NCBI RefSeq assembly: GCF_027497495.1
Contig: NZ_CP114205.1
Span: 3,224,001-3,288,000 of the forward strand
Length of the DNA: 64,000 bases
DNA from: Streptomyces tubercidicus
GTDB lineage: Bacteria > Actinomycetota > Actinomycetes > Streptomycetales > Streptomycetaceae
Direction of reading: 5' to 3'
In this document: positions 26,864-34,595 of the stretch, piece after piece
How positions within the stretch are numbered: the stretch's first letter is position 1
How the letters are laid out: every line of letters starts with the position of its first letter
Translations under genes and position numbers: made by a program
The notes under the pieces: model-generated
Databases searched by the model: none
What the model was told of the DNA's origin: nothing
The model's input: the letters and a program-made list of their open reading frames with translations, nothing else

Positions 26864-27712
26864 GTGACCGACTTCCAGCAGTCGCGAGTTGCCCTCGGGG
26901 CTCGACTGCGCGAACTCCGTACCTCGCGACCTGGAGGTCGGCTCACCGGCACACAACTGGCCGAACGTCTAGGCTGGACTCAGTCCAAGGTCAGCAAGCT
27001 GGAGCGGGGCCGCCAGACGGCCACGATCGAAGACCTCCAGCAGTGGGCAGACGGGACCGATCAGCCCGAAACATTCAACGAACTCCGGTCGCGTCTCCAC
27101 GGAATAGAGTCACACCATCGCACATGGCGGCGGCTGCTCAGCTCCGGACACAGGGCTGTTCAGGAGGATTTGAACGCCCAGCATGCACAATCAACCGTCT
27201 TCCATGCATGGCAAAATGCCATGATCGTTGGAGTTCTCCAGACACCTGATTACGCACGCCACATCTTCAGCCGCTATGCAGAACTACAGCGCTCCCCAAA
27301 AGATACCGAGGACGCCGTACGCGCAAGGATGAAACGCCAGCAAGGGCTGTACGATCACCGACGCAAATATCACCTCCTGATGTGGGAACCAGTCCTCTAC
27401 ACACTGATCTGCCCACCATCAGTTCTCGCTGGGCAACTGGACCGAATCTCCGGGACTATCGGCTTGGATACCGTCGAATTGGGTACCGTGCCACTTACTG
27501 CCGCCGTGAGGGTACCGCCCGCAAGCGGATTCTCAATCCATGATGAGCGCCTTGTTGCTGTCGAGACATGGCATGCGGGACTCCGGATCGATGACCCTGA
27601 CAGCGTCTCAACTTACCTCCGAACGTGGCAGACGCTTCAGAAATCCGCCGTTTACGGTCACGCCGCACACCAGATCATCGACCGCGCGAGACATGCCATC
27701 GGCACCAAATGA
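26864..27712 (+). CDS. XRE regulator with DUF5753 domain
   Basis: A 282-residue protein. The helix-turn-helix (about residues 8-65) contains 'LTGTQLAERLGWTQSKVSKLERGRQTA'. The C-terminal DUF5753 domain includes 'VGVLQTPDYARHIFSRYAEL' and 'FSIHDERLVAVETWHAGLRI'. It is likely the DNA-binding partner of the DUF6879 protein upstream. The start is odd: AAGGAG (26842-26847) is correctly spaced for a GTG at 26856 that opens a three-codon ORF ending at TGA 26865-26867. The GTG at 26864 overlaps that stop, so the XRE frame may start by reinitiation. Base composition is visibly more AT-rich than the core, a sign of transfer. Confidence 0.85.
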   Translation: MTDFQQSRVALGARLRELRTSRPGGRLTGTQLAERLGWTQSKVSKLERGRQTATIEDLQQWADGTDQPETFNELRSRLHGIESHHRTWRRLLSSGHRAVQEDLNAQHAQSTVFHAWQNAMIVGVLQTPDYARHIFSRYAELQRSPKDTEDAVRARMKRQQGLYDHRRKYHLLMWEPVLYTLICPPSVLAGQLDRISGTIGLDTVELGTVPLTAAVRVPPASGFSIHDERLVAVETWHAGLRIDDPDSVSTYLRTWQTLQKSAVYGHAAHQIIDRARHAIGTK

Positions 27713-27808
27713 GAGAGAATCAATGGAATGTCGAATTGAATTCGACCAGGGGGCATTCCGGATGCAATTAATCAACTGAAGAGCCGACCGACATTGAAAG
27801 GTGATGCG

Positions 27809-28441
27809 ATGCAGCAGGACAGGCCGAGCGGCGAGTCAACGTACACCGAGTGGCGCCACAAGGTACGCGACGTGCTGACACCACTCCAGAACAGTCTGGT
27901 TCAGCGATTCCAGGAGACCCGGCTGTTCCGCATCTACTCCTCTACCCTCGTGCCCGGCCTGTTGCAGACCGAGGGGTACGCGGCCGCAGTGCTGCGCGCA
28001 GTCGTCGCGGAATTGCAGGAAGAACTCCCCTTCGACGACAGCGCGGAGGCCGCGCGGGCCCGCGTCGAGCGCTCCCGGGTCATCCATGAGCCGGAGCGCC
28101 GGTTCGTTCTGCTCGTCGAGGAAGCGGTGCTGTACCACCAGCTCGGAAACATGCAGACGATGGCCGACCAGCTGAACTACCTGCTTACGGCCAACGACCT
28201 GCCGTCCATTTCGCTGGGAGTCATCCCGACGGCACGCGAGCGGGCCCACCTGCCGCAGGAGACGTTTCACGTATACGACGACGGTCTCGTCTCGGTCGAG
28301 CTGGTGTCAGCGGAGGTGAAGATCACCCAGGCCCCCGAAGTCGCCCTGTATCTGAAGGCGTTCGAACAGCTAAACAGCATGGCCGTGTACGGCGCGGAGG
28401 CGCGGGCGCTCATTTTGAAGGCGCTTGAGGGCTTGCGCTGA
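27809..28441 (+). CDS. DUF5753-only protein without helix-turn-helix
   Basis: A 210-residue protein equivalent to the C-terminal part of XRE-DUF5753 regulators: 'ETRLFRIYSSTLVPGLLQTE' near residue 40, then 'FVLLVEEAVLYHQLG' and 'HVYDDGLVSVELVSAEV'. The DNA-binding domain is missing, yet the gene has its own Shine-Dalgarno (AAAGGTGA, 27797-27804) and ATG at 27809, an intact frame and its own terminator. It follows the complete XRE gene by 96 bp. It may modulate that regulator by pairing with it, or act as a ligand sensor alone; a decayed regulator is the other possibility. Confidence 0.78.
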   Translation: MQQDRPSGESTYTEWRHKVRDVLTPLQNSLVQRFQETRLFRIYSSTLVPGLLQTEGYAAAVLRAVVAELQEELPFDDSAEAARARVERSRVIHEPERRFVLLVEEAVLYHQLGNMQTMADQLNYLLTANDLPSISLGVIPTARERAHLPQETFHVYDDGLVSVELVSAEVKITQAPEVALYLKAFEQLNSMAVYGAEARALILKALEGLR

Positions 28442-28459
28442 GGCCGCGTGTGACGGCAA

Positions 28460-28493
28460 TGCCCCCTGGGTCAAATGCTTGACCCAGGGGGCA
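28460..28493 (+). terminator. Terminator hairpin
   Basis: TGCCCCCTGGGTCAA and its exact complement pair into a 15-bp stem with a 4-nt loop (ATGC), followed by CCTTCTT. It ends the DUF6879/XRE/DUF5753 group and faces the convergent DUF397 gene. Confidence 0.88.
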
Positions 28494-28528
28494 CCTTCTT
28501 GCCTACCGGCGGCCTCGCGCCCGCAGTC

Positions 28529-28735
28529 TCAGAAGGCTGTGGGGTGGTCTTCCTTCAGCTTCGCCAGGAATGACGTCCACGCACCCGCGCCGAAGACCAG
28601 ACGAGGGCCGGCGGGGTGCTTGCTGTCGCGTACGGGAACGACGCCCGGAAGGCCATCACCGATTTCTACACACTGACCGTTCGCACTGCTGTGACTGCTC
28701 TTCCGCCACGCTATGCCGGAGAGGTCGTAGCCCAT
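28529..28735 (-). CDS. DUF397 protein
   Basis: A 68-residue protein with the family pattern: 'GIAWRKSSHSSANGQCVEI' near the start, then 'VVPVRDSKHPAGPRLVFGAGAW' and 'FLAKLK' at the end. DUF397 proteins in Streptomyces pair with XRE-DUF5753 regulators and modulate them; several such pairs influence development or antibiotic production. The ATG at 28735 is chosen because AAGAGG lies 8 nt upstream; a GTG at 28744 would overlap that site. It follows its XRE partner by 15 nt. Confidence 0.9.
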   Translation of the reverse strand: MGYDLSGIAWRKSSHSSANGQCVEIGDGLPGVVPVRDSKHPAGPRLVFGAGAWTSFLAKLKEDHPTAF

Positions 28736-28750
28736 TCCAAACACCTCTTC

Positions 28751-29614
28751 TTAGTCTCTCGCTGCTGCAACCTTAGCCAGTAGGGCAGCACTGTCGTTCG
28801 GCCCCACAGCCACCGCTTGCAGGTGCTCGAACATCGACTTGTAGCGGCGCATCTCCGCCTCTGACTCCAGGAACAGATCGCCCGCCGGCGTGTCCACGTA
28901 GACCAACTCCGGGTCCGCAGGGTCCGGGAAGTCCATGTGCACGAAGCTTCCAGGCATACCTGCGTGCGCTCCCTTGTCGAAGGGGATCACCTGGAACGTG
29001 ACGTTCGGCTCCTCCATGAGGTGGAGCAGGTGACGCGCCTGTTCCTGCATCACCTTGGTCCCTCCCACCACACGTCGCAGAGCCGCCTCATCGACAATCG
29101 CCCAGAGCTGCAGCCGGTTCTCTTTGCTGAGCAACGCCTGTCGCTCCATGCGCGCCTGGACTCGCTGCTCCACCTCTTTATGACTGGCGGCCGCCCACAC
29201 GCCTTTGATGACCGCGCGGGCGTAGCTCTCGGTCTGCGTGAGGCCGGGTAGAAACAACGACTCATAGTTGCGCACCGTGCGGGCCTCGGCCTCAAAGCCG
29301 ATGTAGGCCGTGTATTCCTCGGGCAGCTCCGAGTGGTACGGACGCAGCCAGCCCTGATCGTTGGAACCGGCCTGGATGGCCAGGAGGTCGGCCCTCTGGG
29401 CTTCGGTCGCCTCGTACAAATCGAGCAAGGCGACCAGCGTCCGCTTCTGCGGTCGGGCGCGCGCCTTCTCGATTCGATAGAGCGTCGCCGCGTTGATCCC
29501 CTTCTTCTCCGTGACCTCCTCACGGGTCATCCCCGCAGCCGCACGAAGCCGGCACAGTTCCGCGGCCAACCGCCGGAGTCTCACGGTTGGGGGATGTTGT
29601 CGCTTGTCCGCCAC
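28751..29614 (-). CDS. XRE regulator with DUF5753 domain
   Basis: A 287-residue regulator. The helix-turn-helix (about residues 10-65) has 'GMTREEVTEKKGINAATLYRIEKARARP'. DUF5753 follows, with 'YESLFLPGLTQTESYARAVI' and 'FQVIPFDKGAHAGMPGSFV'. Start GTG at 29614 with GAAGGGA 6 nt upstream. It forms an operon with the DUF397 gene behind it and is divergent from the HATPase gene across 207 bp. This triad (XRE, DUF397, SpoIIAB-like ATPase) is a recurrent Streptomyces regulatory locus. Confidence 0.9.
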   Translation of the reverse strand: MADKRQHPPTVRLRRLAAELCRLRAAAGMTREEVTEKKGINAATLYRIEKARARPQKRTLVALLDLYEATEAQRADLLAIQAGSNDQGWLRPYHSELPEEYTAYIGFEAEARTVRNYESLFLPGLTQTESYARAVIKGVWAAASHKEVEQRVQARMERQALLSKENRLQLWAIVDEAALRRVVGGTKVMQEQARHLLHLMEEPNVTFQVIPFDKGAHAGMPGSFVHMDFPDPADPELVYVDTPAGDLFLESEAEMRRYKSMFEHLQAVAVGPNDSAALLAKVAAARD

Positions 29615-29821
29615 GTGCGGTCCCTTCGATGGCTCGGCGATACCGCGAGTCTGGCGACCACCACGGCTCAACTCAACCCAGTTCGAACACGCCGAAGCAG
29701 TTCGCAATCATTGCGTTCTCATTGTGGGCGAGTGCACTCTATGCGTAACATCACTGAGCGTTCAAAGCTCGTAACGCGCAAGTGATCTTGACGCTCCGTC
29801 ATGCGCAGCAAGGGGATAGCC

Positions 29822-30337
29822 ATGTCCACACGCGCCCGACCAGTAGCAACACGACTCACAACCGACCCGCTGCCCACTGCCGCCCACTGTTTCCCCGGCG
29901 GCAAACGGTGCCCCGGCCAGGCCCGTCGGGCGCTCCGGCAGCAGCTTCGGGTCTGGTGCATCAGTGGAGAACTCGCCGACTCCGCCGAGCTGTTGCTGTC
30001 CGAGCTGGTCACCAATGCCGTGCGGGCGCAAGCGTCCGCCGACGCGGAGGTCGGGGTCCGGTTCGTGTGGGCGGGCGGCCATCTCCGGCTGGAGGTGTGG
30101 GACGCGAGTGACGAACTGCCTGTGATGAAAGACGCCGAGGAGGACGAGGAATGTGGGCGTGGATTAGTGCTGGTGGACGCCTTGGCAAGGTGCTGGGGCG
30201 TCGACCGGGACGGCACCGGAAAGACCGTGTGGGCCGAGTTGTTGGCCGGGGTGGCCGTAGGCGATGCCTCGGCGTCATGTCGCGGGCAGGTGCAGGCACC
30301 AGCACGCGCACCGGCAGCGGCGCCGCAGGGGCCCTGA
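29822..30337 (+). CDS. SpoIIAB/RsbW-like ATP-binding protein
   Basis: A 171-residue HATPase_c protein of the anti-sigma-factor kinase type. The N-box is in 'AELLLSELVTNAVRAQASA', the G1 region is 'LEVWDASDELPV', and the G2-like 'GRGLVLVDALARCWGV' follows. Such small proteins are abundant in Streptomyces and are thought to bind or phosphorylate anti-sigma antagonists; many sit beside XRE/DUF397 genes. AAGGGGA precedes the ATG at 29822 by 5 nt. Codon 115 is TTA, so bldA may control it. Its C-terminus is a Pro/Ala-rich tail. Confidence 0.88.
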   Translation: MSTRARPVATRLTTDPLPTAAHCFPGGKRCPGQARRALRQQLRVWCISGELADSAELLLSELVTNAVRAQASADAEVGVRFVWAGGHLRLEVWDASDELPVMKDAEEDEECGRGLVLVDALARCWGVDRDGTGKTVWAELLAGVAVGDASASCRGQVQAPARAPAAAPQGP

Positions 30338-30351
30338 GGGAGCCGAGGCCC

Positions 30352-30696
30352 GTGGTCTATCGGGTGAAGGCTACGGCCCGGTATGCGGGCGGGGCCTCGA
30401 TCGACCTCGGTGGCTGGACGTCGTACTCGCCGGGCCGGGCCCTGGACTGGGTCCGGGCGCGGGCGGAGCAGGTGGCGCAGCAGTTAGGCGCCCCGTATGA
30501 CGGCGTGGTGCGTGCGTGGCTGGAGGATGCGGCCGGATACCGGTGGGCGAGGGAGGGCTTGGTGGCCGGAATTCCTTTTGTGTTGAGGGCAGTTGATGCG
30601 GAGGGGTGTACGTATGCGTTTGTGGCGCGACCGGACGCTCGGGGTGCCCGTAGTACGGCCTCTCTTCAGGGACCGACTGTCGGGGAGGCAGCATGA
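30352..30696 (+). CDS. Hypothetical 114-residue protein
   Basis: Unrecognised soluble protein starting at the GTG at 30352, 14 nt after the HATPase stop, with GAGGGAG upstream. An in-frame ATG at 30277 would overlap the HATPase gene and has no ribosome-binding site. Visible segments are 'YRVKATARYAGGASIDLGG' and 'WVRARAEQVAQQLGAPYDG'. Codon 45 is TTA. Its stop overlaps the next start (ATGA), so it is coupled to the next gene. Confidence 0.65.
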   Translation: MVYRVKATARYAGGASIDLGGWTSYSPGRALDWVRARAEQVAQQLGAPYDGVVRAWLEDAAGYRWAREGLVAGIPFVLRAVDAEGCTYAFVARPDARGARSTASLQGPTVGEAA

Positions 30697-31118
30697 CGCG
30701 CACAACGGCGTCAGGTCTTCTCACGCGCGGCTTCTGGTGCGAGCGGTTCGTTTATCGGTCCGTCCATGCGGATCGCCTGGACTCCTGGACAGCGATCGTC
30801 ACGTATAGCCCTGTACGCGCGGTCCGACTCATGGGCGTGGATGCACGGACCATGGCCTCCGGTCTCCCCTCGGGTGAGCGACAGCGCGTGCTGGCTGAGC
30901 TGGGCAGTCAGGGGCAGGTAGGGGCCATGGCAGCGCTCCAGCGAGGCGAGCCGTGTGGTCTGGCCCTCAAGTGCGGTGGGGCGTGGGTGGAATGGTCGGC
31001 CAGTCCGGTTCTCTTACTGACCCTCGTCGATGGTGCGCCGGGAACGCCTCGTCCGTGCCGAGGCGGTCAGGCGGCGGGGCTCGGGGCGCCCCTGACGCCG
31101 GCGGACGGGTTCCCGTAG
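30693..31118 (+). CDS. Hypothetical 141-residue protein
   Basis: Unrecognised protein, translationally coupled to the previous gene (4-nt overlap) and with its own GGGGAGG. It begins 'MTRTTASGLLTRGFWCERF' and has 'LDSWTAIVTYSPVRAVRLMG'. A TTA codon occurs at position 108. The last ~30 residues are Gly/Pro-rich and may be disordered. With the two genes before it, this is a three-gene unit in which every member carries a TTA codon. Confidence 0.62.
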   Translation: MTRTTASGLLTRGFWCERFVYRSVHADRLDSWTAIVTYSPVRAVRLMGVDARTMASGLPSGERQRVLAELGSQGQVGAMAALQRGEPCGLALKCGGAWVEWSASPVLLLTLVDGAPGTPRPCRGGQAAGLGAPLTPADGFP

Positions 31119-31181
31119 GCGGAGCGGGGTCGCCACGAACGCTGTACTCCGGACCGTGCCCGGATGCGGCGCACCGCGAGG

Positions 31182-33524
31182 TCAGCCCCTGTCGCCAGGC
31201 GGCTCGGCCAGCCGTCCCTCGATGCGGGTCCGTACGGCCCCGGCCCGGGGGTCGGTGTACATGGACAGGAGGGGCAATGCCTCAGCCCAGTGGACGCGAG
31301 CCGCCTCGGGGTCCTCCGGATGCACGGCGGCAGCCAGGTGGTCGAGCTCCAGGGCGAGTTGCCACGCATCGTCGAGTTCGGCGTGCACGGCGGCGGCCTG
31401 CCGATGAAACGCAGCGGCCTCGTTGTGGCGGTTCATTGCTGCATAGGTCTGCCCCGTGCCCCGCCAAGCGAGGGCTTCTCGGCTGCGATTTCCCAAGCGG
31501 CGGTGGAGCTTGGCGGACCGCTGGTATGAGGTCAGCGCATCGCCGTACCGCGCAGAGGCGCGCTGGACATCGCCGAAGGTGATCAGCCAAAACCCTTCCA
31601 GGGTGTGATTTCGGAGGTTGAGCGCGATATCGAGGGCTTCCTCGATCGCATGCTGTGCTGCTGTGAGCTCACCTTGCTCCCTGCGGAGTTCTGCGACGAT
31701 GTACAGAGCATTGCCCACGCTCCCCTGGTTGTTCAGGGCTCGGTGGGCGGCGAGCGCCTGTTCAGCAGCCTCTTCGGCCTCCGGCAGGCGGCCCGCGTCG
31801 AGGCGCGTGCTGGCGATGTTGGAAAGGGCGATGGCCGCTCTGCGGTGTTCGTCCACGTCGCGGAATTGTGCCGCCGCGCGCTCGAAAAAAGTGGCTGCCA
31901 GGTCGAGTTGGCGTCGCTCAAGGTGAATCAGGCCGATGAGGTTGAGTGAACGGGCCTCTTCGGAAGGCATGGCTGTCATACGCGCGAGTTCCAGCGCCCG
32001 TTGGTGGCATTCCAGGCCCTCGTCGAGCCGGTGGCATTGCCGATAGGCCATGCCAAGGTTGCTGAGCAATCTGATCTGGGCAGCCGATTCGTTCGCCCGT
32101 TCCGCGGCCACCAGACCGGCGCGTCCCGTTTCGAGCCAATCTGTGACCGGGGATGAGGGATAGCGGGCGTTCCACAGCACCTCGGCCAGCTGACATGCGA
32201 GGGTGTCGAACCCGGCCGACAATGCAGCAGGTGCCAAGCGGAGCAGAGTCGTGTGTTCGCGGTCCGACCAATCCACCGCCGCGTCGTAATCGGCGAAGGC
32301 CACGGGAGGCACAGCGGCCGTGGAGGGCGCCAACAGGGCGCGTCGCTCGGCAGGCTTGATCCAGCTCTGGGCCGCGTCGGCAGTGAGCAGATACCAGTCC
32401 AGCACCCGCTGCAGGGCGGCACTCCGCTGCTCGGGCGGTTCATCGCTCTGCGCCTGGTCGGCGGCGAAGGCGCGCAGCAAGTCGTGGAACTGGAAGCGGT
32501 CCGGTGCGGTCTGTTCGAGCAGGTGGGCACCGACGAGATCGTCGAGGAGAGGCCTCGCTCGGCCGAGGCTGAGCTCGGCGAGGGCCGCAGCCGCATGGAG
32601 GCTGAACTCCGCGCCCGGGTGGATTCCCAGCAGGCGGAAAAGCCGCGCGGAGTGCGCGGGCAGGGCACGGTAGGACCAGGCGAAGACCGAGCGGACCGCT
32701 TCGGCTTCCTCGTCCATGCCAGTGCTCAGCGCGTCCCACAGAGCCGACTCGTCTCTCAGGTCGGCGATGAGATCGTCGATCCGCATGTGGGGATGGCTGG
32801 CAGCGCGCTCTGCCGCGATGCGTAGGGCAAGTGGCAGCCGAGCGCATAAACGGGCCAGTTCGGCGAGCTTTTCCGCATCGTCCTCGGGCCGGTAGTCCCT
32901 GGTCACCGCGTGCAGTAAGGCGATCGCCGCAGGCTCCGGAAGAGTGCCAAGGGTCAGCCGGCGGGCGCCGTCACGTACCGCGAGACCGGCGAGGCGGTTA
33001 CGGCTGGTGACCACTGCCAGACTGTTGCCACTGCCAGGGAGGAGGGGACGCACCTGGCTGACAGTGGCAGCGTTGTCGAGCAGGATCAGGAAGCGCCGAT
33101 CAGCGAGCAGTGAGCGGTACAGAGAGGCGGCGTCATCGACATCCTGGGGAATGTGGTCGGCGGGAACGCCAAGTGCGCGCAAGAAGCGACGTAGCGCCTG
33201 CTCTGCTGTGACGGGTTCGCCGGAGTCGTAACCGCGCAGATTGACGAAGAGCTGCCCGTCGGGGAAGCGGTCCTTCACCTGATGCGCCCAGTGCAGCACC
33301 AGCGAGGTCTTCCCCGCACCTGCTGTACCAGCCACCACATGGATAGAGATCACCAGGCGATCGCCGTTTTGGCCGGTCAGGATGGCATCCAGCTGGCGCA
33401 GTTCGTCAGTGCGGTTGACGAAAGCACGGACATCGGCGGGAAGCTGCCGCGGAGTGGGCCCGGTGTGTCCCTGCGCCGGGCCCTGGTGGAAGTGGATATC
33501 GCCGGAAACGTTTCCGGCCTGCAC
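31182..33524 (-). CDS. STAND ATPase (NB-ARC with TPR repeats)
   Basis: A protein of at least 780 residues, of the signal-transduction ATPase class. After the N-terminal 'VVQAGNVSGDIHFHQG' motif come the P-loop 'VVAGTAGAGKTSLVLHWAHQV', Walker B 'DRRFLILLDNAATVSQVRPL', the 'RNRLAGLAV' sensor region and 'LPLALRIAAER' (GLPL-like). A winged-helix part follows, then about eight TPR repeats from residue ~440 ('LLSNLGMAYRQCHRLDEGLE'). There is no SARP-type DNA-binding domain. Codons 203 and 226 are TTA. The first usable start, GTG at 33524, lies inside the conserved N-terminal motif and has no ribosome-binding site. The matching residues 'NDLSGASRD' are coded upstream of it, while an ATG at 33615 that overlaps the previous stop is in a different frame (see findings). 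Confidence 0.85.
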   Translation of the reverse strand: MQAGNVSGDIHFHQGPAQGHTGPTPRQLPADVRAFVNRTDELRQLDAILTGQNGDRLVISIHVVAGTAGAGKTSLVLHWAHQVKDRFPDGQLFVNLRGYDSGEPVTAEQALRRFLRALGVPADHIPQDVDDAASLYRSLLADRRFLILLDNAATVSQVRPLLPGSGNSLAVVTSRNRLAGLAVRDGARRLTLGTLPEPAAIALLHAVTRDYRPEDDAEKLAELARLCARLPLALRIAAERAASHPHMRIDDLIADLRDESALWDALSTGMDEEAEAVRSVFAWSYRALPAHSARLFRLLGIHPGAEFSLHAAAALAELSLGRARPLLDDLVGAHLLEQTAPDRFQFHDLLRAFAADQAQSDEPPEQRSAALQRVLDWYLLTADAAQSWIKPAERRALLAPSTAAVPPVAFADYDAAVDWSDREHTTLLRLAPAALSAGFDTLACQLAEVLWNARYPSSPVTDWLETGRAGLVAAERANESAAQIRLLSNLGMAYRQCHRLDEGLECHQRALELARMTAMPSEEARSLNLIGLIHLERRQLDLAATFFERAAAQFRDVDEHRRAAIALSNIASTRLDAGRLPEAEEAAEQALAAHRALNNQGSVGNALYIVAELRREQGELTAAQHAIEEALDIALNLRNHTLEGFWLITFGDVQRASARYGDALTSYQRSAKLHRRLGNRSREALAWRGTGQTYAAMNRHNEAAAFHRQAAAVHAELDDAWQLALELDHLAAAVHPEDPEAARVHWAEALPLLSMYTDPRAGAVRTRIEGRLAEPPGDRG

Positions 33525-33611
33525 GACGTCGCGGGACGCCCCTGACAGGTCGTTTCGAGAGTCCTGCGAATGACCTTCACCGTCTCTGGGCGCGCTGATG
33601 GTCCGCTCCGT

Positions 33612-34235
33612 TCATGCCGCCGGCGGTGGTGGAAGGTGTGCCACCGCACGCTCGAAGTAGGCCCGGATGTCCTCGGCCCTCGCGTAAGCCTGCTTCACAT
33701 AAGCCACCCAGGGTTGTACGACCTCGGGTTCGGTGAAACGGCGGGCGCTCTCGAAGGCCCCGGCCTCGGTGTAGAGAATCTCGTACAAGGTGCGGTTGTC
33801 GAGGATGACGACTTCGGGCAGCAGGCGGTCGGTCTCGGCGGTGGCCACTTCCTTTGCGGGCAGCACACGGGTGTGATGCCCGACCTCCGCACGCATATGG
33901 AGCCAGTGCAGCTCCCACTGCACGTATGGCGTCAGCGGCTCCTCCACCACGCGCAGGCGGTGAAACGGGGAGCCGTGTCGCCTGTCATCATCAGCGGCCT
34001 TCCGCGCGGCCTCCAGCCCTTCCTGGAAAAGCCGGAGCGCTTCGGGCCAGTCACCTCGGCGGAGCGCGTCCCGCCGGGGGCTGTCATCCTCTTCAAAGTG
34101 CTGCAGCCGTTCCAGCTTCCAGGACTCACCGTTGCGGATGGCCTTGCGTCGCGTCCGGAAGTCGCTGACATAGGCATCGTCATCGAGTGGTACGCCTTGT
34201 TCCGCCGGGAGCGACGGGCAACGAAGATCAAGCAT
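33612..34235 (-). CDS. DUF6879-like protein
   Basis: A 207-residue protein resembling DUF6879: 'SWKLERLQHFEEDDSPRRDA', 'FHRLRVVEEPLTPYVQWELH' and 'VVILDNRTLYEILYTEAGA'. Family function is unknown. Its ATG at 34235 overlaps the stop of the 89-residue gene by 8 nt, and its own stop is part of an ATGA (33612-33615) pointing into the STAND gene. All three are therefore one coupled operon. Compared with the 26.1-kb protein, the N-terminal domain is encoded separately here. The C-terminus ends in a Pro run. Confidence 0.78.
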   Translation of the reverse strand: MLDLRCPSLPAEQGVPLDDDAYVSDFRTRRKAIRNGESWKLERLQHFEEDDSPRRDALRRGDWPEALRLFQEGLEAARKAADDDRRHGSPFHRLRVVEEPLTPYVQWELHWLHMRAEVGHHTRVLPAKEVATAETDRLLPEVVILDNRTLYEILYTEAGAFESARRFTEPEVVQPWVAYVKQAYARAEDIRAYFERAVAHLPPPPAA

Positions 34236-34497
34236 CGGGAATATCCACCTTTGCCGCGCTGAGCATGTTGCCGGGGATCACGACCAGCCGCTCGTCAGGG
34301 CCGAGAGACACACCTTTCGGCAAGCGCGGGCCATAGTCGGCAGTGAGATCACGGCCGATGACGGCGATGTCACCGTTGTCCAGCTGCCAGATCTCAGGGC
34401 ACTTCTCCTCCTCCGCCGAGACGCCCAGCTCCGCCGCCGACTTCCCCAGCCGTCTGGCGAATAACGCCGCCGGGTCCGCTTCCCAGGTACGGGCCAT
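34228..34497 (-). CDS. Small beta-rich partner of DUF6879
   Basis: An 89-residue protein from the ATG at 34497 (GGAGG 6 nt upstream; an earlier ATG at 34512 lacks this). The segment 'KCPEIWQLDNGDIAVIGRDL' and 'LGPDERLVVIPGNMLSA' match the N-terminal domain of the 26.1-kb DUF6879 protein. Codon 12 is TTA. It is the first gene of the operon with the DUF6879-like protein and the STAND ATPase. It likely binds the DUF6879 protein, since the two are fused elsewhere in this window; the biochemical role is unknown. Confidence 0.72.
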   Translation of the reverse strand: MARTWEADPAALFARRLGKSAAELGVSAEEEKCPEIWQLDNGDIAVIGRDLTADYGPRLPKGVSLGPDERLVVIPGNMLSAAKVDIPDA

Positions 34498-34595
34498 AAC
34501 CGCCTCCAGCATCCCCAGCGTTACTGACGGTCATTCACGATACGGGATGTGCCGAAGCGTGTGCAGTACGTATATGCACAGCTTGAGGACGGCGG

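Noticed and set aside
31182..33524. SARP/AfsR-type pathway regulator
   Set aside because: The NB-ARC and TPR parts are similar, but there is no OmpR-like DNA-binding or BTAD domain at the N-terminus.
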